From positions 1-64,000 of the forward strand of contig PDUO01000040.1 of NCBI GenBank assembly GCA_003008705.1: a stretch of 64,000 nucleotides of DNA, given 5' to 3'. Positions 11,921 through 22,996 of this stretch are shown here, one piece after another. The notes beneath the pieces were generated by a model. It had not been told where the DNA came from, did no database searches, and saw only the letters and a program-made list of their open reading frames with translations. Each line of letters begins with the position of its first letter. Position 1 is the stretch's first letter. The translations under genes and the position numbers were made by a program. This DNA comes from Pezicula radicicola (lineage: Eukaryota > Ascomycota > Leotiomycetes > Helotiales > Dermateaceae).

Positions 11921-12572
11921 GATTGTCTGCAGGCCAAGTCATCTCACAATAGATTGTGTGGTTGGAAAACATTGGCAACTTGATGGTAGATGTGAAATGC
12001 GTGGTTGTGGTTAACATTGGCATCGTCGGGAACCTATCATCGGCTACAAAATTGCAGAGTTTTCAATGTAGTGCCTCGGTACAATTGCAGATGTGCAACA
12101 AAATAGGCACGAAAAAAAAGGAATTCTCATGAGTCATGGTCTCTTTCTTGGTGGTCGTTTAGACAAGCTTTTTTATTTCTTTTTTTAAGCGACCGATTTC
12201 GGGTTGTGACGCCAAGGTTGGGTGTGAGAGTCACGTTTTTGTGACTACTATAATGGGCTTATAATGAATCAATGAGGGTGATTAGATATCTAGATAATAG
12301 AAGAGTTGAACTGAAAGACACTGTCATTCATTGCGAGACTCGTCACTTGATCACCAATTATTTTGTCGTCCCTAGGCTCTCTTTTAAGAACATGCCTCTA
12401 CGTTTAGAACATCACACTTATCTCTTTTGATTATGTGGTTAAGTCTCTTACTGTGGGAATTCAATAATAAAAATAAGACTATTTTTTCCTTTCTGTTTTC
12501 TTATTCCTTTGAAGTACCTACATGATAGTTTCGTTGACTGATAAATGTTTACCATCGACGATGAATTAATAA
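11921..12572. other. Intergenic
   Basis: Downstream of the decarboxylase-like gene. No ORF or RNA gene seen; composition becomes AT-rich toward the MITE. Confidence 0.5.
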
Positions 12573-12580
12573 TCAACCAT

Positions 12581-12935
12581 CAGTGTTTTCGATGGATGGT
12601 TAATTAACTACGAACTATAACCCATTGATTCGAGGGTTTATAATACCTATAGGCCTTATTTTAATTATTGCGTTCTCTACCCTATAAAAAATGTCTTATA
12701 CCTAAGAATTCAGAACTCCTACTCTAAGGATGTTTGTATTATGTAGCAAACCTTACCTTATATCGATATATATTAGGTCTAATAAGTAATATCAAATTAG
12801 GAGAAGTTAAAAGAATTAGAAAGTAGTAAATTAATATAATATATAACCCAGTTGGGTTAGTTCGAGCTTATTAGCTAGGTGGTTCTAGTTTGGGCTTTAA
12901 TCTGGCCTAACCTAACCCGCCCATCGAAAACACTG
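12581..12935. mobile_element. hAT-like non-autonomous element (MITE), 355 bp
   Basis: Perfect 15-bp terminal inverted repeats: CAGTGTTTTCGATGG at 12581-12595 and its reverse complement at 12921-12935. The CAGTG start is typical of hAT transposons. The ends are flanked by an 8-bp near-perfect target-site duplication, TCAACCAT (12573-12580) and ACAACCAT (12936-12943), 7 of 8 matching. Eight base pairs is the hAT target length. There is no coding capacity inside, so it would need a transposase supplied in trans. Subterminal bases on both sides contain GGTTA/GGGTTAG-like repeats. Confidence 0.82.
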
Positions 12936-13186
12936 ACAACCATTACTCAAATTCCACATCCCAAATAACAACAAATACCACTACCAGTATTTCAATGTCA
13001 AAAGCTCAAATACCTGAGAGTAATTAAGACCAAAGACTAAATCCCAAACATAAAAAGTCAAAGAAAATAACAAAAATCACAGCCCAACTCCAGAATCCTA
13101 AATCCAACTAAAAGATCCAATTGAATAGAAAGACTCCGTCGCGAGTCCATGGGAGTATATACCTGTGCCTCTGGTATATGACAAAT

Positions 13187-14347
13187 TTAGTTGCCGAATT
13201 CCTTGAAACGCTGGTTCAAATAATCAGCCATCTCATTTTCCTTCTCCCTGCTCATATACTGCGAGTGGTCAATAGTTGTGAAAGCTAGGCCTCTCGATGA
13301 GTACCCTGGCAGTACATGCCAAGTCCATACTCTCAGGCCATTTTCGTCTCTAACTTCCTTGGCTTCCAGGGGGTCACTTCCCAAAGCACCACTGACTTGG
13401 CTAATGAAGTTGTCTTTGATCTCATCCCCGAACAGATACTGTGTTTTCCCACGCTGCATGCGGTCCCAATTAAGCAGCCAATCTTTAAGGAAGCGAATAT
13501 ATGATTCCGGGTCGGAATTGACCATGAATTTAGGGATCTTTGGCCATCTCTTTCCACTAGTGGTGATGCGAATAGTTCGAAGGTTGAAGTGTTTTGAACA
13601 TAGATATTTCAACTGCGAGGGAATGGCGAGTGCTAGCCCAAGTTCCTCGATACTCCCAAATTCAGATCCGTCGTTCCTATACCACGTTCCAACTGGCCTC
13701 CCCCTATATCTCGTAGCATGCAGCACGTTCTTTCCAATGGAAGAAAGATCTAGGGAGAGTGTCTCCATGTTGCGAAATCGCTTGCCATAGTCCCCGAGAG
13801 GGATATCGACGGGAAATACATGTTCAATTCCCGCGGAGATTTTGTAATATCCGGCATAAAGAATAATATCATCGCTTGGCTTGCTACATAACCAGTTAGC
13901 CTTCCAATCATTGTTTTTTATATGAAAGAAAAGATCGAATGATGGATGGGTGGTAGCTTACCACAAGAGGGTTGTTTGAAGCATATTAATTTCTAGATGA
14001 CGGACTGAACATATTGCCCTCTCAGACATCTTAGAGAATTTCCACCCGTTCAGAGTATCCAGGTAGAAGGTATTAGTTTCAAAAAACGCCGAAAGAGCTT
14101 CGCTGTATAAAATTCGGTCTGAACAGAATACCGCCAAATCGGGTAGAAGCAGGCCCTGGCCCAGTTTGCGTTTAGATTTCAACTTTCTCTGTCCTGGATT
14201 TGAAAAGCGACAGTACCAGTCCGGGATTTCCTTAGGGGTAATGTGAATTTGCTTCCATGTGTCTCGGAAGACGAGCTTGAAAATCTCTCGTCGGATTTCG
14301 AGTGGGAAGGCCCTTAAGCCCTTGTTAGATAATGGAGTGAGAGACAT
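13187..14347 (-). CDS. F-box/2EXR-like fungal protein
   Basis: Two exons, 14347-13962 and 13883-13187, giving 360 aa; the intron (GTAAGC...TAG) keeps the frame. The N-terminus has the pattern FPLEIRREIFKLVF, then LLPDLAVFCSDRILYSEA and a short F..N.FYLDTL segment, the layout of the large fungal F-box-like / 2EXR family (PLE-R-IY-L-V, C..IY.EA...FY..N). Members are often lineage-specific and of unknown role. F-box members act as substrate adaptors of SCF ubiquitin ligases. No other domain is visible in the C-terminal two thirds. Function therefore unassigned. Confidence 0.7.
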
Positions 14348-15062
14348 TTTGCACTTTGTTAGTTAAAGTTATCCGAGGTTCCAAGGCCGATTGATTTTTT
14401 TGGAATGAAGGAGGAAGTAACTTGTGGTGATAAATGTCCCTTTTATGCATTGATCAATCAGTCCAAATTAAAATTAGTCCTAAAAATCATCACTCTACAA
14501 ATGAAAACTTACTAGTACCACTTCTAGTATGAAGCAAGTGTAAGCTAAGTAAGGCTAGGCACTAGCGGGCCGTCTCGTCTAAGTTTCTAGATGCAGTGTT
14601 ACACTAGTTTAATAACAAGAAACCAAGGAAGTTAAACTATCGTATAAGTCACTGAAACCAAAATCAAGAAGATTACTCGAGTGGGGCAGGGTCAATTAAC
14701 TACACTGATAAATTATAGCAATAGCGCCTAAGAGACAGGGGCGGCGGCAGCTACCCTTAGAACCTCAAATCGTTCTCTGGCCCTAGTATAAGCTATAGTC
14801 GAGGGAACCGCTGAGAAATAGGAATTTACTGTAATATATATAATGCAATACTGATTTCAATACTTTTATTTAGTAGTAGAACAAGGCTACAGTATGCTTT
14901 ATGCTTAATCCAAAATTAACAATCCAATATTACCCTTTAAACCATGTCTATGTATTCCAAAATCCGAATCCAAGACCAGAACGTCCATCTCTACAACATC
15001 AAACAAAAGAAACAAAAATCACCAAAAGTCTATCTATACAATCCACTTCCTAACCCTCCATT
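14348..15062. other. Intergenic
   Basis: No ORF, RNA gene or clear repeat seen. Sequence is moderately AT-rich with one GC-richer patch around 14730-14820. Confidence 0.45.
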
Positions 15063-15863
15063 TTACCAAGAAAACGTCATCATCTCAGGATTGAGGCGCC
15101 GAGTTTGGTGTTGAGACGGGCTGATTTTACGGGGTTGACGATTGTGCTCTTTGTGGTGTTGGTGGATGTTACGCAATTGGTGAGGATGGTGGAAGTACAT
15201 GTTCCATGAGCCGTTAGGTTGATTATGTTGTTGGTGGTGATGAGTGAGGCGTCTTAAAGGGTGGGCTTGTGTAGAGTTGGCCATTTTTGATGAACGAGTT
15301 TTCAGGATCATTGGTTGTCTGCTCGAATTCTTGGTTTCTATATTTGGTTAGCATAGGGATTATATTCCTTTGGAAGGTTGCTGCTTACCCAAATCCTCCA
15401 GCTTCTATTTCATGGGTTCCAAACATTTGGGTCTAATGTACCCGAGGAGAAGTCCTCGTTTAACACAGGACAGTAATTGTGTTGAGATACTTTTTACTTG
15501 CAGATAAACCAAAAGAGGCGCAATGCATAGTCCGAGTAAGAGGCCGGTAACAGGCATAATTGTAAGCAAATATTCCTTTCCTTTTCGTTTCTTCATAGGA
15601 AGTGGAACAGCATTTGCTTTGGGAACTTTACGCGAACGAAAGTATCCTGAACCTGGAACTTCAGCATATTGAAATCCGGACCTAGAACTGCATGTAAATG
15701 CAGCTCGTAAGTAGGGTGGTGTTGAAGATTGGTTTGCACTGGAGATACGATCAACTGGGGACTGGGGACGACTGTCATCAGGGCTTTGGCTTGAAGCGAG
15801 AATTAAAACAACACAAGAAAGATTTGGAAGAAAAAGTTGAGATGCTGATAATTTTGGAAACAT
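15063..15863 (-). pseudogene. GH16 endo-1,3-beta-glucanase, broken and truncated
   Basis: Remnant of a type II membrane-anchored glycoside hydrolase family 16 laminarinase-like enzyme. The 5' part (15863-15479) reads a cytosolic segment with EVPGSGYFRSRKV, then a basic stretch and one membrane helix. The start of the catalytic domain follows in another frame (NYCPVLNEDFSSGTLDPNVW). An extra base near 15414 shifts it again before HEIEAGGFG, and the ORF stops at 15405-15407. An intron (GTAAGC at 15388-15383, acceptor TATAG) precedes NQEFEQTTNDPENSFIKNGQL. Another shift near 15228 precedes a segment with STIVNPVKSARLNTK, then TGA at 15080-15082. The catalytic ExDxxE region is missing. Three frame changes plus loss of the active site make it a pseudogene; family assignment rests on the recognisable GH16 order of segments. 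Confidence 0.8.
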
Positions 15864-17197
15864 AAAAACAGAATATAGCTATCTGTATACCTTCAGATAA
15901 GATTAGACCTGCCACAGAATCAGCCAATGGCCTGGGCCTCTCATTAAGCTATGGCAAGTAATATAACCACTTGGTTTAATATTGAATACCTCTCTTAAAG
16001 ACGAAATGGCGCACTTGAGCTTCCACATGGGGCCATTCCAAGATACCTAAGCTTAACATTGGAGAACGGGAACTATCTAGTTCTCGTCTTCGGCTAACAA
16101 TATGCCACACATTGTAACTTAGCAGGACGTCGGAATGGTAAAACACGAGAAAGATACATGTTGTTGTGAAGGAGCTGAGTATGAGCCTACCTTGTGTAGC
16201 CCATTGGCACGCCAACTTTGGCAACGCTGGGACAGACATAGACATAGCTATTTAGTGTAGGAGAAGACATAGACCCTAAATCTGCACAGCGAGTAGCTGA
16301 ACTATGTACCCTAAGCACGGATAGTTCTTGTAGTTCTGCTGCTGAAACACAAGTGGATTCCAGCGCAAATCAAGTTTGGATAATAAAGAGCTACGCCCTG
16401 ACTACTCGGGAAACGCCAATTTAGCGCCGACAGAACGTTACTACCGCAATACCGGACAGAGTACTCGGGGATTTTTGCGATGCTAGAAACCGAGTGGCTG
16501 CTTCCAAAGGCGTCATTCCCTTCTACCAGGGACTGTCAGAATACTGTAGCGCAAAGATCTATCTTTAGCAATAAGGATTGTCTCCCAAGTCCAGGTATGC
16601 AGTATTGACCCCAAAGAATCGACATCGCTTCGAGTTTATTTTTCTACGTGCAAGTTCCCATGGAGAATACATAATAGAACTATTGAATCTCTTACCCCGG
16701 TGATGATTGAGAAAGCGTATTGCACTTATTAAAAATTATTAGAATTAAATGCGCAAGTCTCGCTATTGCTCACATTGCAAGCACTCCGCAGGTAGAAGAT
16801 GTATATGCTGCTTTTGTGGTAGCATCATAATGCAACGCCGTTGGACTGTATTGCACGCAGAGCATGTCATAATGTAGTAATGTTTCGAGGTTCAGAGTCA
16901 GAGAACGCTCGAGCTTGCTATTCGTATTTCGGACAGTCCACACCTTATTCCTGATGGCATATCACCGGTGAATAACGCCCTTTCCTTGACGTAATTATGC
17001 TCCCGTGTGCTGCTTCTTCCTGATCATACATGTACCTCGCAGAAAGCCGCTGTTTTATGTTTAGTCTCGTGCATACCAACTCTCCAAACTCTCCAGATAA
17101 TTCGGGTGGCTGGGGTTGTTGATATCCTTCACGCAATAATCATCGTTCCTTGCGACCCGCCACCATTTCATATTCATAAACTTCTTCCTTCCAACGC
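15864..17197. other. Intergenic
   Basis: One 89-codon minus-strand ORF (15976-16245) has no recognisable domain and was not accepted. Nothing else supported. Confidence 0.45.
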
Positions 17198-18236
17198 TCA
17201 CTTAAAGAGTCGCTTCCCACCGGTCCTAATTCCGAAACGCTCCACACCACTACTTTGTTGCTGTTGCCATACCCCCAAGAACCCAACAGAGCCACCCTCT
17301 CTGCCAACTTTATATCTTCGAAGTGATTCTCTGATGTGATCCGGTGTGAGTGGGCCTCTTCTGGTTTCCGCTTCCTTTGGCTCATCGCCTTCAGTTGGGG
17401 GGCTGGGTAGTGCTCGACGGGGGACTTGATCTTCGCCTGCTTCAATGAACTGTGCCTGAACCTTCCTAGCACCCTCAATTAAGTCACCTGCAAACATTTT
17501 TGTTATCGCCCTCATAGCCAAAATGACCTGCGCAGGAACTGATTGAGAGAGTGTTTGGTTCATTAGCTGGAAGTATGTTAGCAAATAAGCCTATGTGTCG
17601 GATGGCATAAATAAAGCATACCCGTCGCATTTGAGCGTCGGGAAGTCGTGAGAGACGCCATGCTTCGTATCGTTCAAACTGCGCGGAATCCAGCTGTCTA
17701 ATCAATAAAGATCGATTTTCTCTTTCCTGTGCCTTTTCTGCCTCTGTCGCGCCCGAGGTAACGGCATTCTCATCATCTTCTTCGTCTTCTTCCTCTACTT
17801 CCTGCCCAACATCTGAAGCTCTCCGCTTGCCCTTGGTCTTGCCAGTTCCTGATAAGGCACTTGGTGCTGTCCCTCCCAAGAGTGAGGCGGTATCTTCTGC
17901 CTCCCGCTCTTTCTTCGTCTTCTTCTTGCCACTTGCGCGTTTCTTCTTTGAAGTGCCCCCAGTTCCACTACCACTGACTAGACTAGCTGTATCAACACTC
18001 GGGGATCGCGCGTAGGCAGGTGCAATCTCGGGTGGGAAGGAGGTTTGTCGGAGAGGATGGAGAACAGATGATGCTGAGGTCGTAGACATCATGGACGTCT
18101 TGCGTCGCTTTATGCTAGGGGCGGAGGTAGGCATGTCGGAACTGCGTCTCTTTGGTTGTGGGGGTAGCTGTGAATTCGCAGGGTATGGAGAAGAGATGGC
18201 GTTGCCGTAGTTGTGGTTGTACGGTGGAGAAGCCAT
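17198..18236 (-). CDS. TAF11: TFIID subunit TAF11 (TAFII28-like)
   Basis: Subunit of the general transcription factor TFIID, pairing with TAF13 through a histone fold. Two exons, 18236-17622 and 17566-17198, giving 327 aa. The N-terminal ~150 residues are low-complexity, Ser/Lys-rich, with an acidic stretch (EVEEEDEEDDE). The TAFII28 histone-fold domain follows at about 180-270: QFERYEAWRLSRLPDAQMRR, then across the intron LMNQTLSQSV and QVILAMRAITKMFAGDLIE. The C-terminal part carries GPLTPDHIRESLRRYK, the end of the domain. The intron falls inside the fold and keeps the frame. Divergent from GTP cyclohydrolase I with about 320 bp between starts. Confidence 0.93.
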
Positions 18237-18554
18237 GTTTCGAGGAAGGGTGGATCTCGAGAAGAGCGGGTCTAAGGGTTGTATGGTGAATTTGGTATTC
18301 TAGGCTCAGTTCACTTGGATAGAAACTGCGATTACCTGTGGCAACAAGCTAAACAACGAGAATTATTACATGCAAGACGCGCTATAGCTGTAGATGTGCT
18401 GTAACTTTCCGTTCAACATGACATGGTTGCTGGCTGCGATAAGGCTGAGACCACGCCAAGGGTCTAGCGTCATCGTGCGCATCTGGGGTTTTTTTCGTTA
18501 AGCAGCTGCACCTGCTGAAAGTATATACTTCCACACACGAGAAGGGGGGACAGC
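18237..18554. promoter_or_regulatory. Divergent promoter, TAF11 / GTP cyclohydrolase I
   Basis: 318 bp between two head-to-head housekeeping genes. No specific site was assigned. Confidence 0.4.
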
Positions 18555-19571
18555 ATGGTCCAATTCAATACTCCGAGCACCTCTGCGTCTGGGAAGGAGG
18601 GGCGCAAATCGCCAAAGACGGACAATAGAGACAACTCGGAGAGCGAAAAACATGTTAATGGCGTTGCGAAAAGGAAGGGTGGGGACGATGAGGACTCCAG
18701 CCGCAAGAAGAAGAAGAACAAGAGACGTCACAGCTTGAGCAAAGCTGCACGAGATCCAAGAGATGAGGCCTCACCCATTCGAGCCGATACACCAAAGGAA
18801 TCTTCGACCAGATCACCAAGTCCAGTTATAGATTTCGATGGCCTGAGTCATCCGAGTATGTCGTCTCACTTTTGCATCGTGGACCGGACTGATTTTTCAA
18901 GGTCGTGGAACTCGTGAACGCCTCGAAGAATCTCCTGAGCAAGCTGCTGCGCGTCTGCAGAAATTATCTGGTGCTGTCCGAACCATTCTAGAATGCATTG
19001 GTGAAGATCCTGATCGCGAGGGACTACTTGCTACACCCGAGAGATACGCCAAAGCGTTGCTGTATTTGACGAAGGGGTACCAAGAGAATGTTAGGGATAT
19101 AGTCAATAACGCAGTCTTCCACGAAGGACATCAAGAAATGGTTATAGTAAAGGACATCGAGATCTTCAGTCTCTGCGAGCATCATATGGTCCCATTTACT
19201 GGAAAGGTACTGCCCGGGCAATTTTACTGTTTCGCATTTATACCTGCTGACTATTACTGTAGATGCATATTGGATATATTCCTGATAAAGACGTCATTGG
19301 CATTTCGAAGCTCCCTCGTATTGCAGACCTCTTCTCCCGACGCCTTCAGATTCAAGAGCGCCTTACAAAGGACGTCGCACACGCAATTATGGAGGTTTTG
19401 AAGCCGCAAGGAGTGGCAGTAGTCATGGAGTCCAGCCATCTTTGTATGGTCATGCGCGGGGTTGAGAAGACTACTGCTACCACAATTACGAGCTGTGTCC
19501 TTGGGTGCATGGAGAAGCGGGAGAAGACACGAATGGAGTTCTTCAGCCTCGTAGGGCTCAATAGAAGATGA
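18555..19571 (+). CDS. FOL2: GTP cyclohydrolase I
   Basis: Cytosolic homodecamer-forming enzyme that converts GTP to 7,8-dihydroneopterin triphosphate, the first step of folate and tetrahydrobiopterin synthesis. Three exons, 18555-18855, 18902-19206 and 19263-19571, giving 304 aa. The introns are only 46 and 56 nt. The N-terminal ~100 residues are a Lys/Ser-rich extension typical of fungal members. The catalytic domain has [13 protein letters not shown] [15 protein letters not shown], the zinc ligands in SLCEHH and [12 protein letters not shown], and [30 protein letters not shown]. It ends with [10 protein letters not shown], a normal C-terminus. Intact. Confidence 0.95.
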
Positions 19572-20430
19572 TGAAATACACGGGGCGGGGTTTAAATTAT
19601 AAAGGAGCGAGTTTTGCGGATTATATTCTACGGCGTTCTGGGAAAGAGGAAAACTCTCACGACGGTCTTCAACACCATGTCTTCAACACCAAGCACAGGG
19701 CGGCGTTTTGCATATGATATTTGGTCTTAACGCCAATATTGTTGGAACTTAAAGAGAGGAGCCCAATGGGTGCTCAATCACAAAGTATCTTTATCTGCAA
19801 TTTGAACGCTTCTGCACATTGCAAAGCAAATTGCCAACTTGCCAAATCGGGTCTCTTTTGAAAGGATTTGAGATGTGGCTATCTATCTTTGAAACCATTC
19901 ACTCTTTCAGGGTCTCAACTGCACAGTATTGTTCTGACCATAGGTACTGTTTCACCGCTGGAATCTCACTCGTCTCAACCCTATTTCTGTTCGGGTCTAC
20001 TTAAGGTACTTTTCTTACCAGAAATCGTCTTGCGTGCGGTCAACACAACAGAGGGTTCCTGTTCATGATCTGGAACAATTAGGTTTACTCCACAATCATC
20101 TAAATCACTAGCACGTTGATCAAGCTGTACTGTAAGCATCCACGCCGGACGTGTCCGGGATATCCGAACATGTTGCAATAAAGAATCTAACAGAACGACT
20201 CTCTTCCAGCATCATATGGATGAGCAGAGCACTCAAAGAAGGACTCTGCCCATGCTTTCAAATAGGAGTATCACGCTCGTTTAGCGGAAGAATCATCCCT
20301 TTGGACAAGAGATAGATGAGACAGCTCTCGAGAAAGGAGATATCCGAAAAATATTGGATTTAAACCAAATAAAATAGAGACTTCCCGTCGCCTAATTGAT
20401 AATCGTCGGCGGTCAGTTGTGTCCGTTCTA
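19572..20430. other. Intergenic
   Basis: No gene seen; short ORFs here overlap each other on both strands and show no domain. Confidence 0.45.
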
Positions 20431-20850
20431 GGATGTCAGTGCCTCGCCAAGGCTCCTCCACCCTCTTGATATAGAAAACGTCGGCTCCTCCACTACTTGT
20501 CCACTCGTCCACTTGCCTATGTAGGTAGGTATGTTGTAACTGTTTAAAAAGTAGTGGAGCGCATGTGTAGTTAGAAATTTATACATACCTACTACTCGAT
20601 GCCATAAGTCTAAGAAAATAAGGGGTATGGAGGCCGCTACCCTCAAGGTATTTAAACCTTTCACAGCCTTTGCAAGCCCTCTAGTAGACTGCGGAATGGG
20701 GCCCCATAGGGCCCTATTTGGGGGCGCCAAGACCCCACGGGTTGGGTTAGGCCTATAATAACCCACCCACGGGTTGGGGTATATATATACTAACCCACCC
20801 GCGGGTTGGGGCGTGGGGCAGGGGCCCCATTCCGATGTCTACCCTCTAGC
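20431..20850. repeat. Fold-back / GC-rich repeat relic
   Basis: Nested inverted repeats: CTCCACTAC (about 20488) with GTAGTGGAG (about 20551); GTAGGTAGGTATG with CATACCTACTAC nearby; and a perfect 14-bp pair CGGAATGGGGCCCC (20692-20705) / GGGGCCCCATTCCG (20821-20834). Inside the last pair are two direct copies of TAACCCACCC(A/G)CGGGTTGGGG separated by TATATATATAC. Composition differs sharply from the flanks. This is most likely a non-autonomous transposon relic. No target-site duplication was found, so its ends are uncertain. Confidence 0.5.
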
Positions 20851-21388
20851 TAAGTCATATACAAGGGCATTGTCTACGTCATTTCCTAGAGGATTATTCT
20901 GTTTCTTTATACATTGCTTTGCATCATTTTCATATTTTCATTATTTTCTCTCCTATGTCGAATCCCCAACAGGACGCGCACTCGCCGCGCAATACTCCGC
21001 TCAATGCTCTGCTCCACTCCCCCCATATGCACCTGCACGGTGGGTCGTCCCGTTCTCTTTGCGGGCACTTGGCAGTGCGATTGGAAAAGAGAGGTTAACG
21101 ATTGGTTAGAGCATTGACGTTTTGTTTATTTGAATCAGCTACCGCCTTATGCTTATGTCCAACATGCTTACCTATAGACAAGTTCAATTGTAATGAGGCC
21201 TCCTCTGCAGGACTGAATGGAGTTCAAGATCCATACGGTTACCACTTGGCATTCATCATGGACAATTGAATAGGTAGGTACAAATAGGCTGGGTTTACCT
21301 GAGCAGTAGTGATGGCCCAAGGAGCATTTCCTCATCGTTTCTTTACTTCATACCTTCGTTTTCAAGTCACATTCTTTTACCACTGAAC
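20851..21388. other. Intergenic / possible TE remnant and promoter
   Basis: Pyrimidine-rich sequence and short plus-strand ORFs follow the fold-back repeat, without a recognisable domain. The last ~100 bp should contain the promoter of the dioxygenase gene. Confidence 0.35.
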
Positions 21389-22544
21389 ATGGTCGGGCTC
21401 AAAGCTCTAGCTGCCGTGATGGCAATCGTCCCTATGGCCCTCGCTCACCCAGGTGAGAACGTAGAGGCTATTAAGCATGAGATGGCGGTGCGCAACACTC
21501 AGCATGCTGCCGCTACTAGGTCATTATCCCAGTGCCAGGACTCAGCACAGGCTATAGCAATGAGGGAACGCGCTGCTGCTCGCCGAGCAGCCAAAGTCAC
21601 GGAGCTTCGCAAAAAGCGCGGGCTCACTACCGGTACGTCGCCAAATCTCAAAGCAAGGGCGAAATGACATATGCTAACTCTTTGCCCCAGAACCTTTGAG
21701 TCACCAAAAGAGGGATCTCACTGCTCTAGAGAGCTGGACCTTAGTTAGTCACAATATGTCGTCTTCTCTAGACTACGCCCTCGACACCCCCGAGGCGACC
21801 ATATTCGGCTCCAATAACACTTGTGCTCTTGTTCCCGAGACGACCATTGGTCCTTACTATGTTACTGGAGAGTACATAAGATCGAATATCACAGAGGGAC
21901 AAGCCGGCGTGCCAATGCATATCGAGATGCAATTCGTGGACATGAACACTTGCTCGCCCGTCCCAGAGCTTCTGGCAGATATCTGGCATTGCAATAGCAC
22001 CGGTGTGTACTCTGGTATTGATACCAGCGAAGGCGAAGGTGGATTGAACTCAACTTTCCTGAGAGGAGTTCAAGTTTCCGACGACGAGGGAGCTGTCTCG
22101 TTCGATACATTATTCCCTGGACACTACGACAGCCGTATAACGCATCTCCATCTCGTTGTCGAAACAAACGCTACTATCCAACCTAACAACACTTATACCG
22201 GTGGCACTACTCTGCATGTAGGCCAGATATATTTTGAGGACGCTATAGTGAAGGCAGTCGAAGCAACGAGTCCGTATAATACCAATACCATTGCATTTAC
22301 GACATGGGAGATTGATGGCTGGATGTTGGAGGAGGCAACTACTGATTATGACCCTTTTGTGGAGTATGTACAGTTGAGCGACGATTTGCAAGATGGTTTG
22401 CTGGCGTGGATTACTGTTGCTGTCGACTTGAGTAGCGATCACTCGGCTAACTTGACCGCTGCTGCGCATTACTATAGCACTGGTGGTGTTGCTGTAAGTG
22501 GTAGTAGCAAGGGTCTTCCTCCTTCTAATCCCAACGCCTCTTAA
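21389..22544 (+). CDS. Secreted intradiol ring-cleavage dioxygenase
   Basis: Fe(III)-dependent enzyme that opens catechol-type rings between the two hydroxyl-bearing carbons. Two exons, 21389-21632 and 21691-22544, giving 365 aa. A signal peptide (about 1-19, ending ALAHP) and a propeptide-like region with KKRG and QKRD basic sites precede the mature domain. The iron ligands typical of the family can be seen: Tyr in ETTIGPYYV, Tyr in LFPGHYDSRITHLHL, and the two His of HLHL. The extracellular fungal type lacks the N-terminal dimerisation helix of bacterial catechol dioxygenases, as here. The intron has a good branch site (TGCTAACT) and keeps the frame. It probably acts on phenolics outside the cell, complementing the laccase; substrate is unknown. 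Confidence 0.9.
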
Positions 22545-22996
22545 ATTTGGAGCATTCGTAGTCTTTATAAAAGAAAAGGCATTTTGATATTAGAACCTGG
22601 AAATAAAAATTGTCTACATCTGTCTTTGAATCTAAGCTGTTGCTGCTTTGGCTTAATATGTAGGTGAGTATACGAGAGCACAAGAGCTAGGCTAAGAAGC
22701 AAGGCTATGTGCTCACAAGCTAAAAGTTATGTGGCTAGAGAGTAAAGTTCGTAAAGTCGGTGAGAGAGTGCAAAAAGTCAAAGCTGCGTGAGCTTCCCAG
22801 AGATCCCAAACGCGAACGCGTCTCCCCTGGCAACCACAACCAACAGATTGTTGCGTAATTCGTACTGTACCGCACCGCATACCCCAGATTGGTACGTCGA
22901 TCTGTACCCCACCCCATATTCAATGTTAGAGATTCAACCAGCCTCCAGTGATTGCAAAGACTCATTGAATAACAAATACTACGACTAGACACCAAA
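22545..22996. other. Intergenic
   Basis: 452 bp between two plus-strand genes. No feature seen other than the expected terminator and promoter. Confidence 0.4.

Noticed and set aside
15976..16245. 89-codon minus-strand ORF with a hydrophobic segment
   Set aside because: No recognisable family and no clear upstream exon; could be chance.
20774..21109. 111-codon plus-strand ORF
   Set aside because: Begins inside the GC-rich fold-back repeat. Composition follows the repeat and no domain is seen.
20430..21120. hAT element starting CAGTGCCTCGCC
   Set aside because: No matching CACTG end or 8-bp duplication could be found downstream.
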